From assembly GCA_001579985.1 (NCBI GenBank), contig LRSR01003997.1, forward strand, positions 1 through 35,971: a stretch of 35,971 nucleotides of DNA, given 5' to 3'. The DNA is from Hypsibius dujardini. Lineage: Eukaryota; Tardigrada; Eutardigrada; Parachela; Hypsibiidae. Below, piece after piece: positions 1-10,925 of the stretch (position 1 is its first letter; each line of letters starts with the position of its first letter). Under the pieces are notes generated by a model. The model worked only from the letters and a program-made list of their open reading frames with translations. It had not been told where the DNA came from and did not search any database. A program made the translations under genes and the position numbers.

Positions 1-582
1 TTTGAATTTGAGCGAGACTCGGTTTCGTATTCTCACTTGGAAATAGCGGATATCAGCCAGGCGGACAGAACAGACAATTCAGACGATTGAACAGACACTG
101 CAGAAATGAAGAGTGTCACGAAGCTTCACAAGCAGACAAACAGACAGATCGACAGAGAAATCGACAAGACAGACAAACTGACAGGTAGTCACTACCGTCA
201 CTCAGACAGACATAAGAATCCAGAAGTGAATCGACAGACTGGAAATGAGAATTAGGGACCGACAAACAGTTAAGTAGTGTAGTACTTGACTGTTTGTCCA
301 CAGCAAGACACGACACGACTGACAACAGTGTCGCGATTTTTGAGATGCTCTACTACTGCACCACATACGCCGCCTAAATCGTTACTCGCCAGCAGATGCA
401 GTAATTTAATTGCAGCAGAACGAAAAACAACACTTAAAACACATGAAGGCATACGGTTCAAAGCGAACTCCGCTGCACGAATTTCGTTAACAGCACAAAT
501 CACCCCAGAAGCAAAGCAAGAAAATTTTTGCTCAATAGTTAACTCAAAATGAATCAGACAACGTCCAGTGCCGGCAAGAAGA
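1..582. other. non-coding flank with degenerate CAGA-type repeat
   Basis: No gene is recognisable here. Positions 60-260 are rich in CAGA/GACA words, an imperfect relative of the CAGA microsatellites elsewhere in the window. Downstream of TOMM20 on the minus strand, an ATTAAA-like word lies near 403-408 and could act as its poly(A) signal; this is a weak inference. Open frames across 270-803 are shadows of TOMM20 or chance. Confidence 0.5.
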
Positions 583-1158
583 TCATTCCAACTCATCATC
601 CACCAGTGTGACCGTCGCTCCACTCCCTTGACCAGCAAAGCCGCTGCCGCGCCGACCAAGCCCATCGCCACTCTCATCCCCTTCCAATTCCAATCCAGGA
701 AATCCACTTCCACCAGCTCCGCGCATTGGGGGTGGAACTGCTCCCCGTGACGATGGCTGCATGGAGACATGCGACTCCGGATCCTCCGACAAGCGCTTAA
801 CAATCAGGTTAAATACCTGCGGTGGCAAGGATTCCGAGAGGATTCGAAGGATTTGACTGGGCGAACCGGACGCGCGAACGGCGTTACAAAAGTGGGTGAT
901 GGATTCCTCCAGCATGCCGTTCATCAGACAGGCCTCTCCGCGCTGCAGCTGCATCATAAAGTACCGCTGGACGGCTTCCGCATCGGAGGGGTCGGGCATG
1001 CCGGACGCGCGGTTGGCGGCTTGGGTGGCGCGAGCGCGACGGGCGAGGACTTTCTGACGAAACTGTGGGTCGCTGCGTCGTTTGTGGTCGAAGTAGACGC
1101 AGTAGCCGACGGCGGCCGTTACACCCGCCACCACTCCGAGGGTCCAGTTAGAGAGCAT
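583..1158 (-). CDS. TOMM20: TOM20-family mitochondrial import receptor subunit
   Basis: The single-exon coding region encodes 191 residues. Residues 1-45 hold a short N-terminal membrane anchor followed by the family signature GYCVYFDHKRRSDPQF, which resembles GYCIYFDRKRRSDPNF of animal TOM20. A DAEAVQRYFMMQLQRGE stretch and a TPR-like core ending SESLPPQVFNLIVKRL follow, matching the cytosolic presequence-binding domain. The C-terminus is acidic (VDDELE), as in animal homologues. In the TOM complex of the outer mitochondrial membrane this family recognises amphipathic presequences. The protein is longer than the usual ~145 residues because a Gly/Ser/Pro-rich linker is inserted near residues 135-180. 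The ATG at 1158-1156 is chosen because homology begins there and a splice acceptor lies 5 nt upstream. No lesion is seen. Confidence 0.95.
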   Translation of the reverse strand: MLSNWTLGVVAGVTAAVGYCVYFDHKRRSDPQFRQKVLARRARATQAANRASGMPDPSDAEAVQRYFMMQLQRGEACLMNGMLEESITHFCNAVRASGSPSQILRILSESLPPQVFNLIVKRLSEDPESHVSMQPSSRGAVPPPMRGAGGSGFPGLELEGDESGDGLGRRGSGFAGQGSGATVTLVDDELE

Positions 1159-1161
1159 TTT

Positions 1162-1215
1162 CTGCAGGAGAATTGAATTTAGAAAATTTAATTTGCTGAG
1201 GACAGCAGGGGTTAC
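1162..1215 (-). other. predicted 54-bp intron in the TOMM20 5' UTR
   Basis: On the minus strand TTTTCAG|GTAACC (donor at 1215-1214) and CTCCTGCAG|AAAATG (acceptor at 1163-1162) bracket 54 bp with a pyrimidine tract. The acceptor lies 5 nt before the start ATG, so the intron would be wholly untranslated. The size fits the other short introns here. It is an inference from splice motifs only. Confidence 0.6.
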
Positions 1216-1300
1216 CTGAAAATTTGCGGTGGAAATCCGCGAGGGATGATGGCGAACCAGAGATATTTTTCAAACTGTTCTCAATGTTGTGGTTGTGCAA

Positions 1301-1424
1301 TGCGCACAATCGTGCATTTTGCGAATGCGCACTGCAGACATGACTGCGCACGGCCCATTTCAATGAACCAGCCAATCAAGGGTTTCCGGCCTTCCTTAAC
1401 AAGTGAGTACTATGCAGTGCGCAC
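1301..1424 (-). promoter_or_regulatory. TOMM20 promoter with four TGCGCAC motifs
   Basis: TGCGCAC occurs at 1301-1307, 1326-1332, 1345-1351 and 1418-1424, just upstream of TOMM20 and downstream of PLPBP. The word matches a half-site of the NRF-1/ewg palindrome (YGCGCAYGCGCR), and NRF-1 controls nuclear genes for mitochondrial proteins, TOMM20 included, in vertebrates. No TATA box is evident. The link to NRF-1 is inference from motif clustering. Confidence 0.45.
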
Positions 1425-1544
1425 TATATGTGGGTCTGTATGATCAATCGCACAATCAGCCAACAGCGAAGAACCAACAAGAATTGGCACTGTTTTCAGC
1501 CGTGTTCGAAGAAATGCAGGACTGCGACTTCAGACTTTTCATAC

Positions 1545-4039
1545 CAGAAAATCAGGATTTGGGCGAGTGTCTACGCTGTGTTCCACCGCGCCGATAGTCA
1601 TCAGTCCGGTCAGCCTCAATGCGGGGCACTTGTCCGTCACAAACCGCGCAGCTTCCACCACAGCTTCCGGTTGGAATCCATACTTGTCTGTCATTAAAAC
1701 ATGCAATAATAGTCATAATTCATAATCGTCACTCAATGACGAAATGTTTGATAAAACTTACTAGGCTCCCGGCTGGTATTGACTTGCAGCATGACATTGA
1801 GCCGCCGCGTAGCATCGGACTTTAAAATACTGGCGTTCAGCGTACTTGCCAGTTTTGTCGTGTCAATTGACTCGAAGAGCCAAACATTTCTGATACCTGC
1901 CAAAAAATTAAATTTTACGGCTGCATTATAGGTGGCGCATATACGAATATTGCAATTATTCTATAACAACTAACTAAAATATACTAAAATAAACTAGATT
2001 ATTTAACTTTGTTCAATGCTTATGAACCAAAATGTCATTTCATTAACTCAGTTTATGGGTGAATTATTACGATTCAAACATTTAAAATTATTTAAAATAT
2101 TAAGATAATTCTAAATATATTCCTGAACTGGCTAAACGTATATATTTTTTAATTCAAATGAAACAGTTGCAATTGAAATCAAACACGCGACTGAATTAAA
2201 AAAAGTTTAATTTTATCCAAACAATCCTATTGCAAAACAAATGCTACGTAGGACATCATGTATGCGTACCAGCAGTTTTGGTGCATTTATTCGTCTGGAG
2301 ATGTCCGATGAAGTGCCACCGAATGTCCGGGCATTCAGAGACAATCTGCACCATTTTAGACCAACATTTTTTAAATTTCGGGCTAAAATTGTCACCACAA
2401 AAACACAAGGAACCTACCTTGGGGTCCTTGGCTTTCAGGAAGAGCTCTTGAATCTGCAACAAGAATTATTCACTTTATTCACTAAGACCCGACCCATTGA
2501 TTAATTAGTTGTTGCCACCAGCACAGGTCAAATAAAAAAATGCTGTGATTGATTGATTGATTGATCGATCGATTGCTATATTATTATCGTCGCAAAGAAT
2601 ACTGTTTTATCATTGAACATTCGTGGCATTTTCTCAGGAACCAAACTCCCATAGAATGTTTCCTGAGTATGCTCAGGAATTGTTTCTTGCCCTTCACAAA
2701 GTTCTTTCGCGAGCAATACTCAAGAAAACTTGAGTACGTCAAAAACTTCAAAAAACCCTATATTTAAATTTTCAACGATCAATCAATAAATTAATCTAAC
2801 TGGATAGCCCTAACCATGCATCCGGTACGATTGTCAGCTATCAACCAATCAATCTACCACTTTCACCTAAATCTTCAATTTTCGTCCTAATGGCTTGCCA
2901 TTGCAATGGATGTGGTAATGTAAGCCACTCCACGAATCAAACCGAATTTAGAGTAGACCACCCTACTACATTCAATGCTTTTTTTATGACTCAACATTCG
3001 TGAGCATTTCTCATGAACCAGGCTCCAAAAATGTTTCCTTACTATCCTCAGGAATGTTTTTCACGAACTTGCCCTTCATAAAGTTCTTTCGTGAGCAATG
3101 GTACGAAAACTTGAGTACGTCGAAACGAAAAGTTAAAAAGCTGAGTACGATGGAGCATGGACCCAGCTTTTTTGTTCTTCAAACCAGCTTTTTCATTCTT
3201 CAATGTTCCTCAATATTCTTCAATCATCCTTGGAGAATAGAGTAGAGGAACATCGATTGAAGAACGAAAAAACCAAAACGTAAAATAGTTTACATATTCT
3301 AAATTTTTGCTGTTAATATCACTAGCAATAGATTCCGTAACTCAATGATTAAGGATTATTGCAATCACAAAATAATGGACATTTTCATGTTGTCTAACGT
3401 AGCTTAGAATATTTTATAGCTATTTTAATTTTGGTGGGTTAATTATGTATAGTTGAATAAAAAATCGCCTGCGGCACAAGTGTTTCATATTTAAAAAGTA
3501 TTAATATATTATTATAGTATTAAGCATAGTATTAGTTACTGAGAAATCCGTGATGAAAACGAAATTCGCCTGCAGCGAAAATTTTTCGTTTATCTTTCGT
3601 AGTGCTGGTACTGTAGTGCCACGATTATAACAGTCAGTTAAGCCCCGCCTCCGTCAAACGCGCCTCTGTCATGAGTTGGCGTTTACCCAACACAGACAGT
3701 CCGAGTGTGCTGCCTGGGTGTAAAAACCGACCATAATAATCGTGGCAGTAAAGTACTGGACAAATCCCTATCATACGAGGTTTATAGCTTAATTTCATTT
3801 TATTGAGAAGTATATTAATAATATCTTGTTTCTAAAAAATTTTGCCTGCGGCGCATGTGTCTATTCAAATATTTCATCCAAAATTCGGAAAGCTACCTAG
3901 GAGCGAGGCGAAACATTTTTTGGTGTTTTTGTGGGCAAAATCTATGCTGTGGGCAAATTGAAATTTAATGGGGCAAATTGATTGATTGGTCAACACACAA
4001 GCACAGGTCAAATTAAGAAATGCTGTGATTAATTGATTG

Positions 4040-4075
<36 letters not shown>

Positions 4076-4557
4076 CGCAAACACCAATCAATTGGGACAA
4101 TTGATTGATTGATTGGTTGTTGGCACAAAGCACAAGTCAAATACTGTAAAGAAATCCTCTGATTGATCGATTGATTGATTGCTTGCAGCATCATTATCGC
4201 CGCAACACACCAATCAATTGGGATGATTGATTGATTGCTTAGTTTGCCGACTTCCATTTGATATTAGTAGAATTTTGTACTCACGTAATTTTCGCCAAAA
4301 TGGCGTTGTCCCGCCGCGTACGCCTCCAGAATTAACTCAACCGGCTTGGTCTTGCTCACTGCCACGAGAAGCGGAGCTTTGGAAATCTGTTTTGCGGATA
4401 CAATCGAGGAATACTTGAGCAAGAATTGTGATGGACCGTTTTAAAAGGAACGTCTTGCAACTCTTCTCACCGTTTTGCGACTGGTAACAGCGACAACCAT
4501 CCGATCACGCACGATCTGCAGAGATTTCGGCAAGGACTCAGCCATAACTTTCAACAT
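1545..4557 (-). CDS. PLPBP: pyridoxal-phosphate homeostasis protein, C-terminal third not found
   Basis: Six minus-strand exons join in frame: 4557-4471, 4386-4285, 2453-2418, 2345-2270, 1896-1762 and 1687-1545, all with GT-AG borders. The product matches the YggS/PROSC family, a PLP-binding TIM-barrel protein that buffers free pyridoxal phosphate. Landmarks are [10 protein letters not shown] with the PLP lysine near residue 41, [37 protein letters not shown] and LTGLMTIG. The predicted 193 residues stop after RPNPDF, where the family normally continues for about 80 more, including the conserved SMGMSADFE segment. After 1545 the next codons are GTA TGA, and no homologous exon appears before the TOMM20 promoter. 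It may be a truncated or decaying copy, or its 3' exons may lie elsewhere. Exon 3 is a 36-nt microexon. Two start ATGs are possible (4557 and 4545). Confidence 0.88.
2505..2595. repeat. ATTG-rich repeat unit, partial copy
   Basis: This copy holds the sequence of words AGCACAGGTCAAAT, AAATGCTGTGATT, (GATT)n and ATTATTATCG. The same order recurs in the two units at 3988-4240. It lies inside the long PLPBP intron. Confidence 0.6.
2610..3125. repeat. two diverged copies of a ~135-bp repeat
   Basis: Copy 1 (about 2612-2745) and copy 2 (about 2990-3122) share AACATTCGTG, CATTTTCTCA/CATTTCTCAT, TTGCCCTTCA, AAAGTTCTTTCG, GAGCAAT and GAAAACTTGAGTACGTC in the same order and orientation. The substitutions are numerous, so the duplication is old. 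Both are in the PLPBP intron and have no coding content. Confidence 0.65.
3607..3757. mobile_element. short inverted-repeat element (MITE candidate)
   Basis: The arm at 3607-3628 and the reverse complement of 3736-3757 agree over 22 bp with three mismatches and share the perfect core TGCCACGATTAT. The 107-bp interior has no coding content. Size and structure fit a miniature inverted-repeat transposable element inserted in the PLPBP intron. No target-site duplication could be assigned with certainty. Confidence 0.55.
3988..4240. repeat. tandem pair of ~120-bp ATTG-rich units with an (ATT)n tract
   Basis: Unit 1 (about 3988-4115) and unit 2 (about 4116-4240) both run CACAAGCACA(G)GTCAAAT, then AAGAAAT, TGATTGATTG, an ATTATT tract, TCGC and CACCAATCAATTGGGA. 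Unit 1 has an expanded (ATT)n run at 4041-4075. A third, partial copy sits at 2505-2595. All lie in the 1.8-kb PLPBP intron. Confidence 0.7.
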
Positions 4558-5710
4558 GCCCAGAGATAATGTTTGAGAAGCAATATCACATCCGGCGGTG
4601 ACGCGGTGTACTGTGTTTAACACTCAAAACAGCTGCGAATCTGCATTACGAACGCGATAACAGCAAACAGCAAAAAGCTGATACGGGTTCCTCTTGTTCT
4701 GCAAGTTAAGACATCGTGTTCGCTTCAGCACAATGTGTCTGTATAGTACTCTGTTCGTACGTAGTGTTGTGCTAGGGTAGTTGCACAAATTACGTAAAGA
4801 GGTGTCATTTCTGCCAAAAGACACTTATTATCGAAACAAATAAATTCTCCCTATTTTGGGGGCGGGGAACGGGGGGGGGGAGGCTGCCCCCCTTTTGCTG
4901 GCTGACACACACCGCTGATGAGTGTCGGTTTCGGGTCCGTGGACCATCACCAACTAAACACCAGTCATAATGCTTTGATGCCAGTTCTTCCGTCGCAAGA
5001 TTTCATTATTGGAAGTAGTGTCATATGCGCAATGCGTCAAGCACTCCCAGCCGAAAGCAACTAAAGAACCCCCGTAGTGTTTTTCTTCGAGATTGACCTT
5101 TAAATCGCACCAATACGTATATAGCACATCAGTCAAATCATTATATTTCACCCCCTAGGAAGCCGATGCTATTAACTCAACGATGACCCTACAGTACAGT
5201 GGCCCTGGGGGTTATCAGCAATTTGCGTAATTACATTCGACGGCGGGAGTACTTAATAACCCTCAATTCCCAATTGAAGATATTCAAGTCAACAGCAAAA
5301 AATATTACATCCCCAATACTTTCGCGTTGCTTTGCACGGAAACGGTGAGTTCATTGGAAGGACTAATTACTCTCGTCGCTCTTCCGCTGGAACATTTTTT
5401 TTACTTATTTTGTGCTATTATTTTCAGCAGCAGAAAATTCCAGAGTCTGTACGAGTACAGTAGGTCGTCAACGTTAACCGTTCATTGCCGTGGTTAATTA
5501 TTACCGCGATTAAAAAGTGCTTCTTTGTCTATATACATAGTTGGTTCTTATATATATATATAGAATATAATAATAATAATAATAATGATATGCGATAAAA
5601 TACATATTCAAAATAGAATATATATGTATTTTATATAAACTTGATTCTTTATATATATATAGCCCTCTTTCTGTGTGCTCGACAATTTCTTCCACATCAT
5701 CAAAGCAGAA
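4558..5710. other. intergenic region between PLPBP and the GPCR
   Basis: No gene is supported. The PLPBP promoter should lie near 4560-4850. A G-run with a neighbouring C-run is present at 4860-4893. From 5520 to 5665 the DNA is extremely AT-rich, with TATATA runs, (AAT)n and a perfect 13-bp inverted repeat around ATAAAATACATAT/ATATGTATTTTAT just before the GPCR start. A minus-strand frame at 4954-5151 has no recognisable similarity and is not called. Confidence 0.5.
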
Positions 5711-8638
5711 ATGGCGTTAACCATTCTCAACTTCTCCGCTGGGTATAACGAAACTAGCTCGTCTGTTCCTTCCAATACCACGACCTCTTCAAGGTACGCC
5801 CTTGGTGTGGTCTACCAAACGGAACTCCGTATATGGATTGGATTAGCTCTGCCAGTGCTCTACGTTGGGGCAGTAGGCAATATCCTTACAATGGCTGTAA
5901 TCGTTCGCTCTCGTTGGTGGAAGTCTGGCATTCAAGTTTTAATCGCCAGTTTGACTGTGGCCGATCTTATTGGCACGCTTTTTGTCCATCCCCATCAAGT
6001 ACTGAACTTCGTCCTGGCCCCGGTTTATCCATGGAATTCACTGACTTACTGCCGTACCACTGGGTACGTTTAACTAAAGTCCAGTTAATTAATGTGACAT
6101 ATTAGGATTTAAGTACTGCAAATAGAGCAAAGTTATGCTGAAAGGAAAAAGCTCTTATTTAAAATATACTTACCTAAAAAAAGACTTATTAAAACCACTT
6201 ATCTAAGAACACTTATCTAAGAACACTTATCAAGAAACTTATTTAAAGCTTATTTTAACACTTTTCTTGTTATTAATAATATTTATTTTTATCAGAAACT
6301 ATTAAACTTAATAAACACTTATTAAAAATACTTATCTAAAACTCGAATATGATCAATCGCGATATTTTCACCAATTTTGAACTTTTTTTAATTAAGATAT
6401 TCTTAGTAGTCAAGGTAAGTTGCGAAACTTCTAATGTAAATCTGGTAATTTCTTTCCTTGTCAGAATGCGAAATGAAATGAGTCTCTGCTTTTGCGATGT
6501 GCTAGTCTTGTTGTATCTAAATTTATCGAATCCAACTAATTATTTTTAACGAAAACCATGCTGTACCGGTAATTATATTGAAGCGCAGAGTAAATACTGC
6601 AAGTCTGCACTTCACTACCGTATGTTATTATTATTGCTCTTACCGTATATATATTTATAATCTTAAAAATAAATACTTATAGGTACATCTTGATGATAAC
6701 GTATTACCTGCAGCCCCTGCACTGCTGCATGATTGCCATCAATCGTTTCATCACTATCGTTTTACCGCGGAAATTTCACATTTTGAGCAGTCTGAAGGCG
6801 GGTATCTTGATGACCGTTTACTGCTGGATCCTCCCGGTTATCCTGTTCGCCCTACCGCTCGCCGAAGTCGACGGTCGCTTCACCCACGGCAGCCCCTTTG
6901 GACAGTGTAGTTGGGCGGGATATCTCGGCAGTCGTGAACTGTCCTTCATCATATCAGCCAGTACCGTTTATGTTCCGACTGTGGTCATTTTCTGCTGTTA
7001 CTTGGGTATCTTTGTTCACCTCAAACTGGCGGACAGTCGCCTCCGGCAGGTCGGGATCGAGGGGAATGCCCAACGATCGGTTCGAAATTCAGAACGGAAA
7101 GAGCGAAGTCTTCAGGTAAGTTCACAGGGAAATAATTTTGATTTAAATAATAAGTCAGATTGAAGAAGTTGATAAGTCAGAGTCAATGAAATAACTCCTA
7201 TTAAATTATAATAAAGTGAGGGATATGTTCTTAACACACCACAACCCACACAACCATTTTAATGTCTTTGCCCACAACATTTTTCGCCAAAGATTTGGTA
7301 CAACATTTCCTCTAAACACAACCTGTTTTTGGAAACCCCATTACAGCTTGGAGTTGGCCGACTAGGGATGACAAAAACCAACCGAATTAAAAAACTAAAA
7401 CATTTAGTAATTTCTTTGCTTTAGTTGTTTTATTTACAGAAAATGCTAAACTGCTACTGTACTAAAAGTTTCAATGGTAAAAACTACAAGAACTAAAAAT
7501 TTAAAAATCCAAGTCAATTAAAATTTAGCACTGAAAAGTAATCGTTTGACTTACAAAAAGAAACTAAACTAAGAATCATTAGTAATTGATTAAATTTGAT
7601 TAAAAAATTTAGTTGATTAATTTCGCTGTTGGCTTTTAACAGTTCTCTAAAGAAACCGTGCATTCAAACAAAATATACTACTTGCTAGTTCTGAATCTGA
7701 ATTTTATGAAAAAAATTATTTTAAGGTTAAACTGTTTGGCTATTTTCGGGAAATAATTGTGTCCATAGAAAAGACTGTGGTATAGCAATTGATACGCAAA
7801 AAGATTGTGGGGCTGTAAGCATAGCAAAAGGTTATGGCGGGTTTTGAGCATAGTCCTCACGGCCTCACCCATAGAAAATTACCCATTTTCACGGGGGTGT
7901 TAGTTCAGTGAAAATCACAGGATACAGTGTATAAAAGAATAAGAATGGATTACACGATTGGAAAGTACTTCAGTATTTCCGAAGGTTGAGCTTAAAACTT
8001 TCGTGAATTTTGATTCACTTGAAAATGACAAAAGCAATTCATTACAATTCCTTGTGCTACTGCATTAATGTTTCTAATTTTAATAAACGAACTAATAGCA
8101 AAGTTACAATATTTCAGGTCGCGAAAATGATGGGCATGACTTATGTGGTCTTTCTGGCCTGCTGGGTTCCTCTGACGTCCTTCTTCTACCTGGTACGAGA
8201 CATCAGGCGGGCACCCTATCCCATGGTGCTTCTGGGGATGATGTTGATCTTTTGGCTGAGCGACTGCTGTAACACCGTAAGGCAAACTCCCCATTTCTCG
8301 GTTCTTCGAAATATTTTTGTGTGAATAAGATATACCATACATACTTTACGTAACTTATTAGTAACTTTTACGTAACTATGTAACTGTATGTATCGGTGTA
8401 ACAGTTGGCGGGACATATATATAAAGGTTTCTCCGGATTGTAGGTGATTTACTCCGTGATGAATAAGGATTTCCGTGACGCGTACAAGCAGCTCTTTCGA
8501 CGGATTCGCACCTGCTGTTTCTCATCAGGTAGCGCTGGTGAGGAGGAGGCCCACCCAGCAGGAGCGGGGGCATCAGTAGTACGGCATCATGGGTTGAGAA
8601 TGCCGACCGTCTCTGGCCATACATTGTCGCGGGATTAG
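5711..8638 (+). CDS. class A (rhodopsin-like) orphan G-protein-coupled receptor
   Basis: Four exons, 5711-6063, 6683-7115, 8118-8276 and 8444-8638, join in frame with GT-AG introns to give 379 residues. Family marks are in order: N-glycosylation motifs at residues 7, 13 and 22; GN in TM1 (N57); LTVAD in TM2 (D85); C114 before TM3; NRF (138-140) in place of DRY; WILP in TM4; CWVP (277-280) in TM6; and NTVIY (314-318) in place of NPxxY, followed by MNKDFRDAY as helix 8. A NRF/NRY-type motif after an A(I/L)N stretch resembles the Moody/Tre1/GPR84-like group, but the ligand is unknown. The receptor would sit in the plasma membrane. The ATG at 5711 gives a short extracellular N-terminus and no frame lesion is seen. 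The two altered microswitch motifs are notable. Confidence 0.9.
6064..6682 (+). other. GPCR intron 1
   Basis: This intron is AT-rich. Between 6150 and 6350 it carries a loose array of words of the form (A)ACACTTAT(C/T)TAA, a degraded short tandem repeat. No coding content is seen. Confidence 0.6.
7116..8117 (+). other. GPCR intron 2 carrying dispersed repeat family A
   Basis: The intron contains a dispersed repeat at about 7230-7660 (see the family A entry) followed by AT-rich DNA. A minus-strand frame at 7678-7872 has no recognisable similarity. Confidence 0.55.
7230..7470. repeat. dispersed repeat family A, copy 1
   Basis: This copy shares with 13610-13870, in the same order, CACAAC(C) words, CGCCAAAGATT(T)GGT, CACAACC, GAAACC(C)CAT, TTGG(A/G)GTTGGCCGA, (A/G)GGATG(A/G)CAAAA and TTTAGTAATTTCTTTGCT. 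A weaker relative at 20540-20740 keeps TTAGGGATGGCAAAAA and the TTAGTAA tail. It is probably an old non-autonomous transposon. Confidence 0.65.
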
Positions 8639-8844
8639 ATTATTAATCGAGCTATGGAGTTCAATTTTGAATACAATTTATTTATCAAGTTGGTTGTCGA
8701 CAAAGAGGCAATATCTCCAATATTTCAAAGTGAATTTAGCTTTTTTTGAACAAACAGACAGACACGTAGCGCTGTAGACAAACTGGCAAGCTAAAACGAA
8801 AAAGATACAATCAAACAGGCAGGCAGACAAGCAGGCAGACAAGC

Positions 8845-8899
<55 letters not shown>

Positions 8900-10925
8900 G
8901 GGGCAAACAGTCAGTTCGGTTCTGTTGACGTTACTATGGTTCGTGGGAGTGGTGTTGCCAGAGTCGGTCAAAAGGGGGAGGAGCAAGATTTTTTTGTCCT
9001 AGCGAAAGGGGTTCAACCGTCCTCCCCCTTGTACTGGTTAACACACCACTGTCAGGGCACACCAAAGGGAACTGATACATGGAAAACTGAAAAGAACAGA
9101 GCCAGAACTGGGGTGAGCTGTACTGTCGACCAAGCAGCGCCGAGCTACCTTTACGACCCCGTTGAGCATTGTTCGGATCGAAACGACTATTGAGTGTTTT
9201 AATATGGCAAATTTGGGCCTGGGCTGTGCAGCAGCACAATTGATTCGAATGGTTCTCATAAACCATATTCAGGAATAGACGATTCAACGTGAATTTCCCT
9301 CGAACGTCCCGCTGACTTGACGCTGTCACGCACTAAGGCCGCCATTTCGATTTCCCCTTGCGACGCGATGGTCATCCATGAACGGAGCTACTCAAACGGC
9401 TGCAGCCACAACCAATCTATCAGTATATACGCGCTGCTTATTATTCTGTACTCCTTTTGTGCTTAATAAAGCAAGTCCTTTTCAAAGCCACGTTCCACCA
9501 AACAAGACACTTTTAATAGACATCATAAGAAGCCGGCTTCACAACCGAATCGGATGCGGCAATCTGTTGGCGTGGCGGTTCACGCGCTCAAATTAATAAT
9601 TAATCGGCACATTTCCGGCTTGCTTGATTAATAACCGACAACCGAAACAACACGCAGCTATTTCTGATTGATCTTGTCTACTCCTCTTTTTTCAAAAGAC
9701 TGAGTATAATTTCAAACAGCAACTGTGCAGTAGCAAGCAGACCGTGACTGAGGCGGTGCAGACTGAACCTAGTCAACCCCTGACGGGTTTCACAATCAGT
9801 TTAACGTTCCGAAACACTACATCGGCATTCCGTTCAATCGAAAAAGTTCTCTTTTCCCGGCACCGAAGCGGGCAACCACACAGAAATGAAAGCTGGTCAA
9901 TCTGTTGTTGTATTTGACAACCTTTTGGGATATTCATCTTGGCGTGCTTCGTGCTTCTTTTAGGTCCTCTATTTATATCGCAGTGGTCCATCAAATATTG
10001 AGAATTATTTTACTGGCAACTACTTCGGTGTAAGGCTAACATAAATCCCCTTATTCAACTGGTAAGAGTATTAATTATTTATAATTGCTATAATAATTGC
10101 TATAATAATTGCGTTAATTATAGCTGCACATGTCAGCGTTAAGATCAGAAATATTAGGAAAAACATTTTACAAGGACCTGAAACAAAAGATAGTGATCAC
10201 TGACGCATTCATTAGCGTGAATATGATGCCTCACTTAAAAAAGAAAATTTCGAGGGGAGTATGACCTTTTCTATTGCAAGTCAAGAATATAATGAAAGAT
10301 TTTGCGTCGACGAAAGTGTGTAAAGTGGACGGTTGCGGCTCCGTGGTGTTATTTAGATATAAATTAAAAGTATCTGCACAGCCTTTCAATTTTTTGAATT
10401 ATTAACTAATGACACCACGCGTGACTCTCCAGGTCATTAAATTAAAAATCGGCGGTTCAATAAATTCCGGTTGTCAGCTCCCAAAGGGGATGTACAAAGA
10501 GGATGCACAACAATTTTCCTTGACCTTTAAATTTCAATATTTCGACATAACTGTGATTGGCACGCTCCTCGGGTGACGCTTAATTTAGGGCATGTTATTA
10601 CATCTAAAATAATTTTCCGCACTCAGGGGCGGAACTGCGGGTTTTATGGGTCTTATTTGAGGAATATTAATTAACGCCCTGCGGAGATCCGTTCTTGTAC
10701 TGAGAAATATCTGTGAGGATGCCCAGCAATTCTCCATGTCAGAGTCGAATTTTGAGAAAATTGATTGCGTGGACGAAAAATAACGTGTGCCTTGCACTTG
10801 CACTTGTTTTGTGTAATATAGTTTAACACAATAAATTAATAATCCGTCTCTCAAACATTGGAAGGGGTTGAAGGTGCTTTTGGGCACGATTGTATAGATG
10901 ACATGCAGTTTTGTATATGTAGGCG
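8639..10925. other. intergenic region between the GPCR and the cyclase-receptor remnant
   Basis: No gene is supported. It holds the CAGA microsatellite at 8844-8899, a short direct repeat of ATAATTGCTATA words at 10080-10115, and two weakly similar 20-bp segments at 10498-10520 and 10712-10735 (GAGGATGC...CAGCAATT type). The plus frame at 8936-9193 and the minus frame at 8934-9329 show no domain signature. Confidence 0.45.
8844..8899. repeat. (CAGA)n microsatellite
   Basis: About 14 uninterrupted CAGA units are present, preceded by imperfect CAGG/CAGA units from about 8817. Translated frames here give spurious (S-V-C-L) repeats. Confidence 0.95.

Noticed and set aside
583-1176. Plus-strand frames at 568-750 and 769-1176
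   Set aside because: Antisense shadows of TOMM20.
1428-1697. Plus-strand frames across the PLPBP 3' exons
   Set aside because: Antisense shadow of exon 6; the minus-strand reading has clear homology.
8678-8986. Long minus frame rich in S-V-C-L repeats, and similar frames at 116-325, 21442-21909 and 34790-35411
   Set aside because: They are translations of CAGA/CTGT microsatellites; no start context, splice support or homology.
10490-10740. Two short segments both reading EDAQQFS
   Set aside because: Only about 20 bp of similarity, no splice support and a stop shortly after; likely chance or a tiny repeat.
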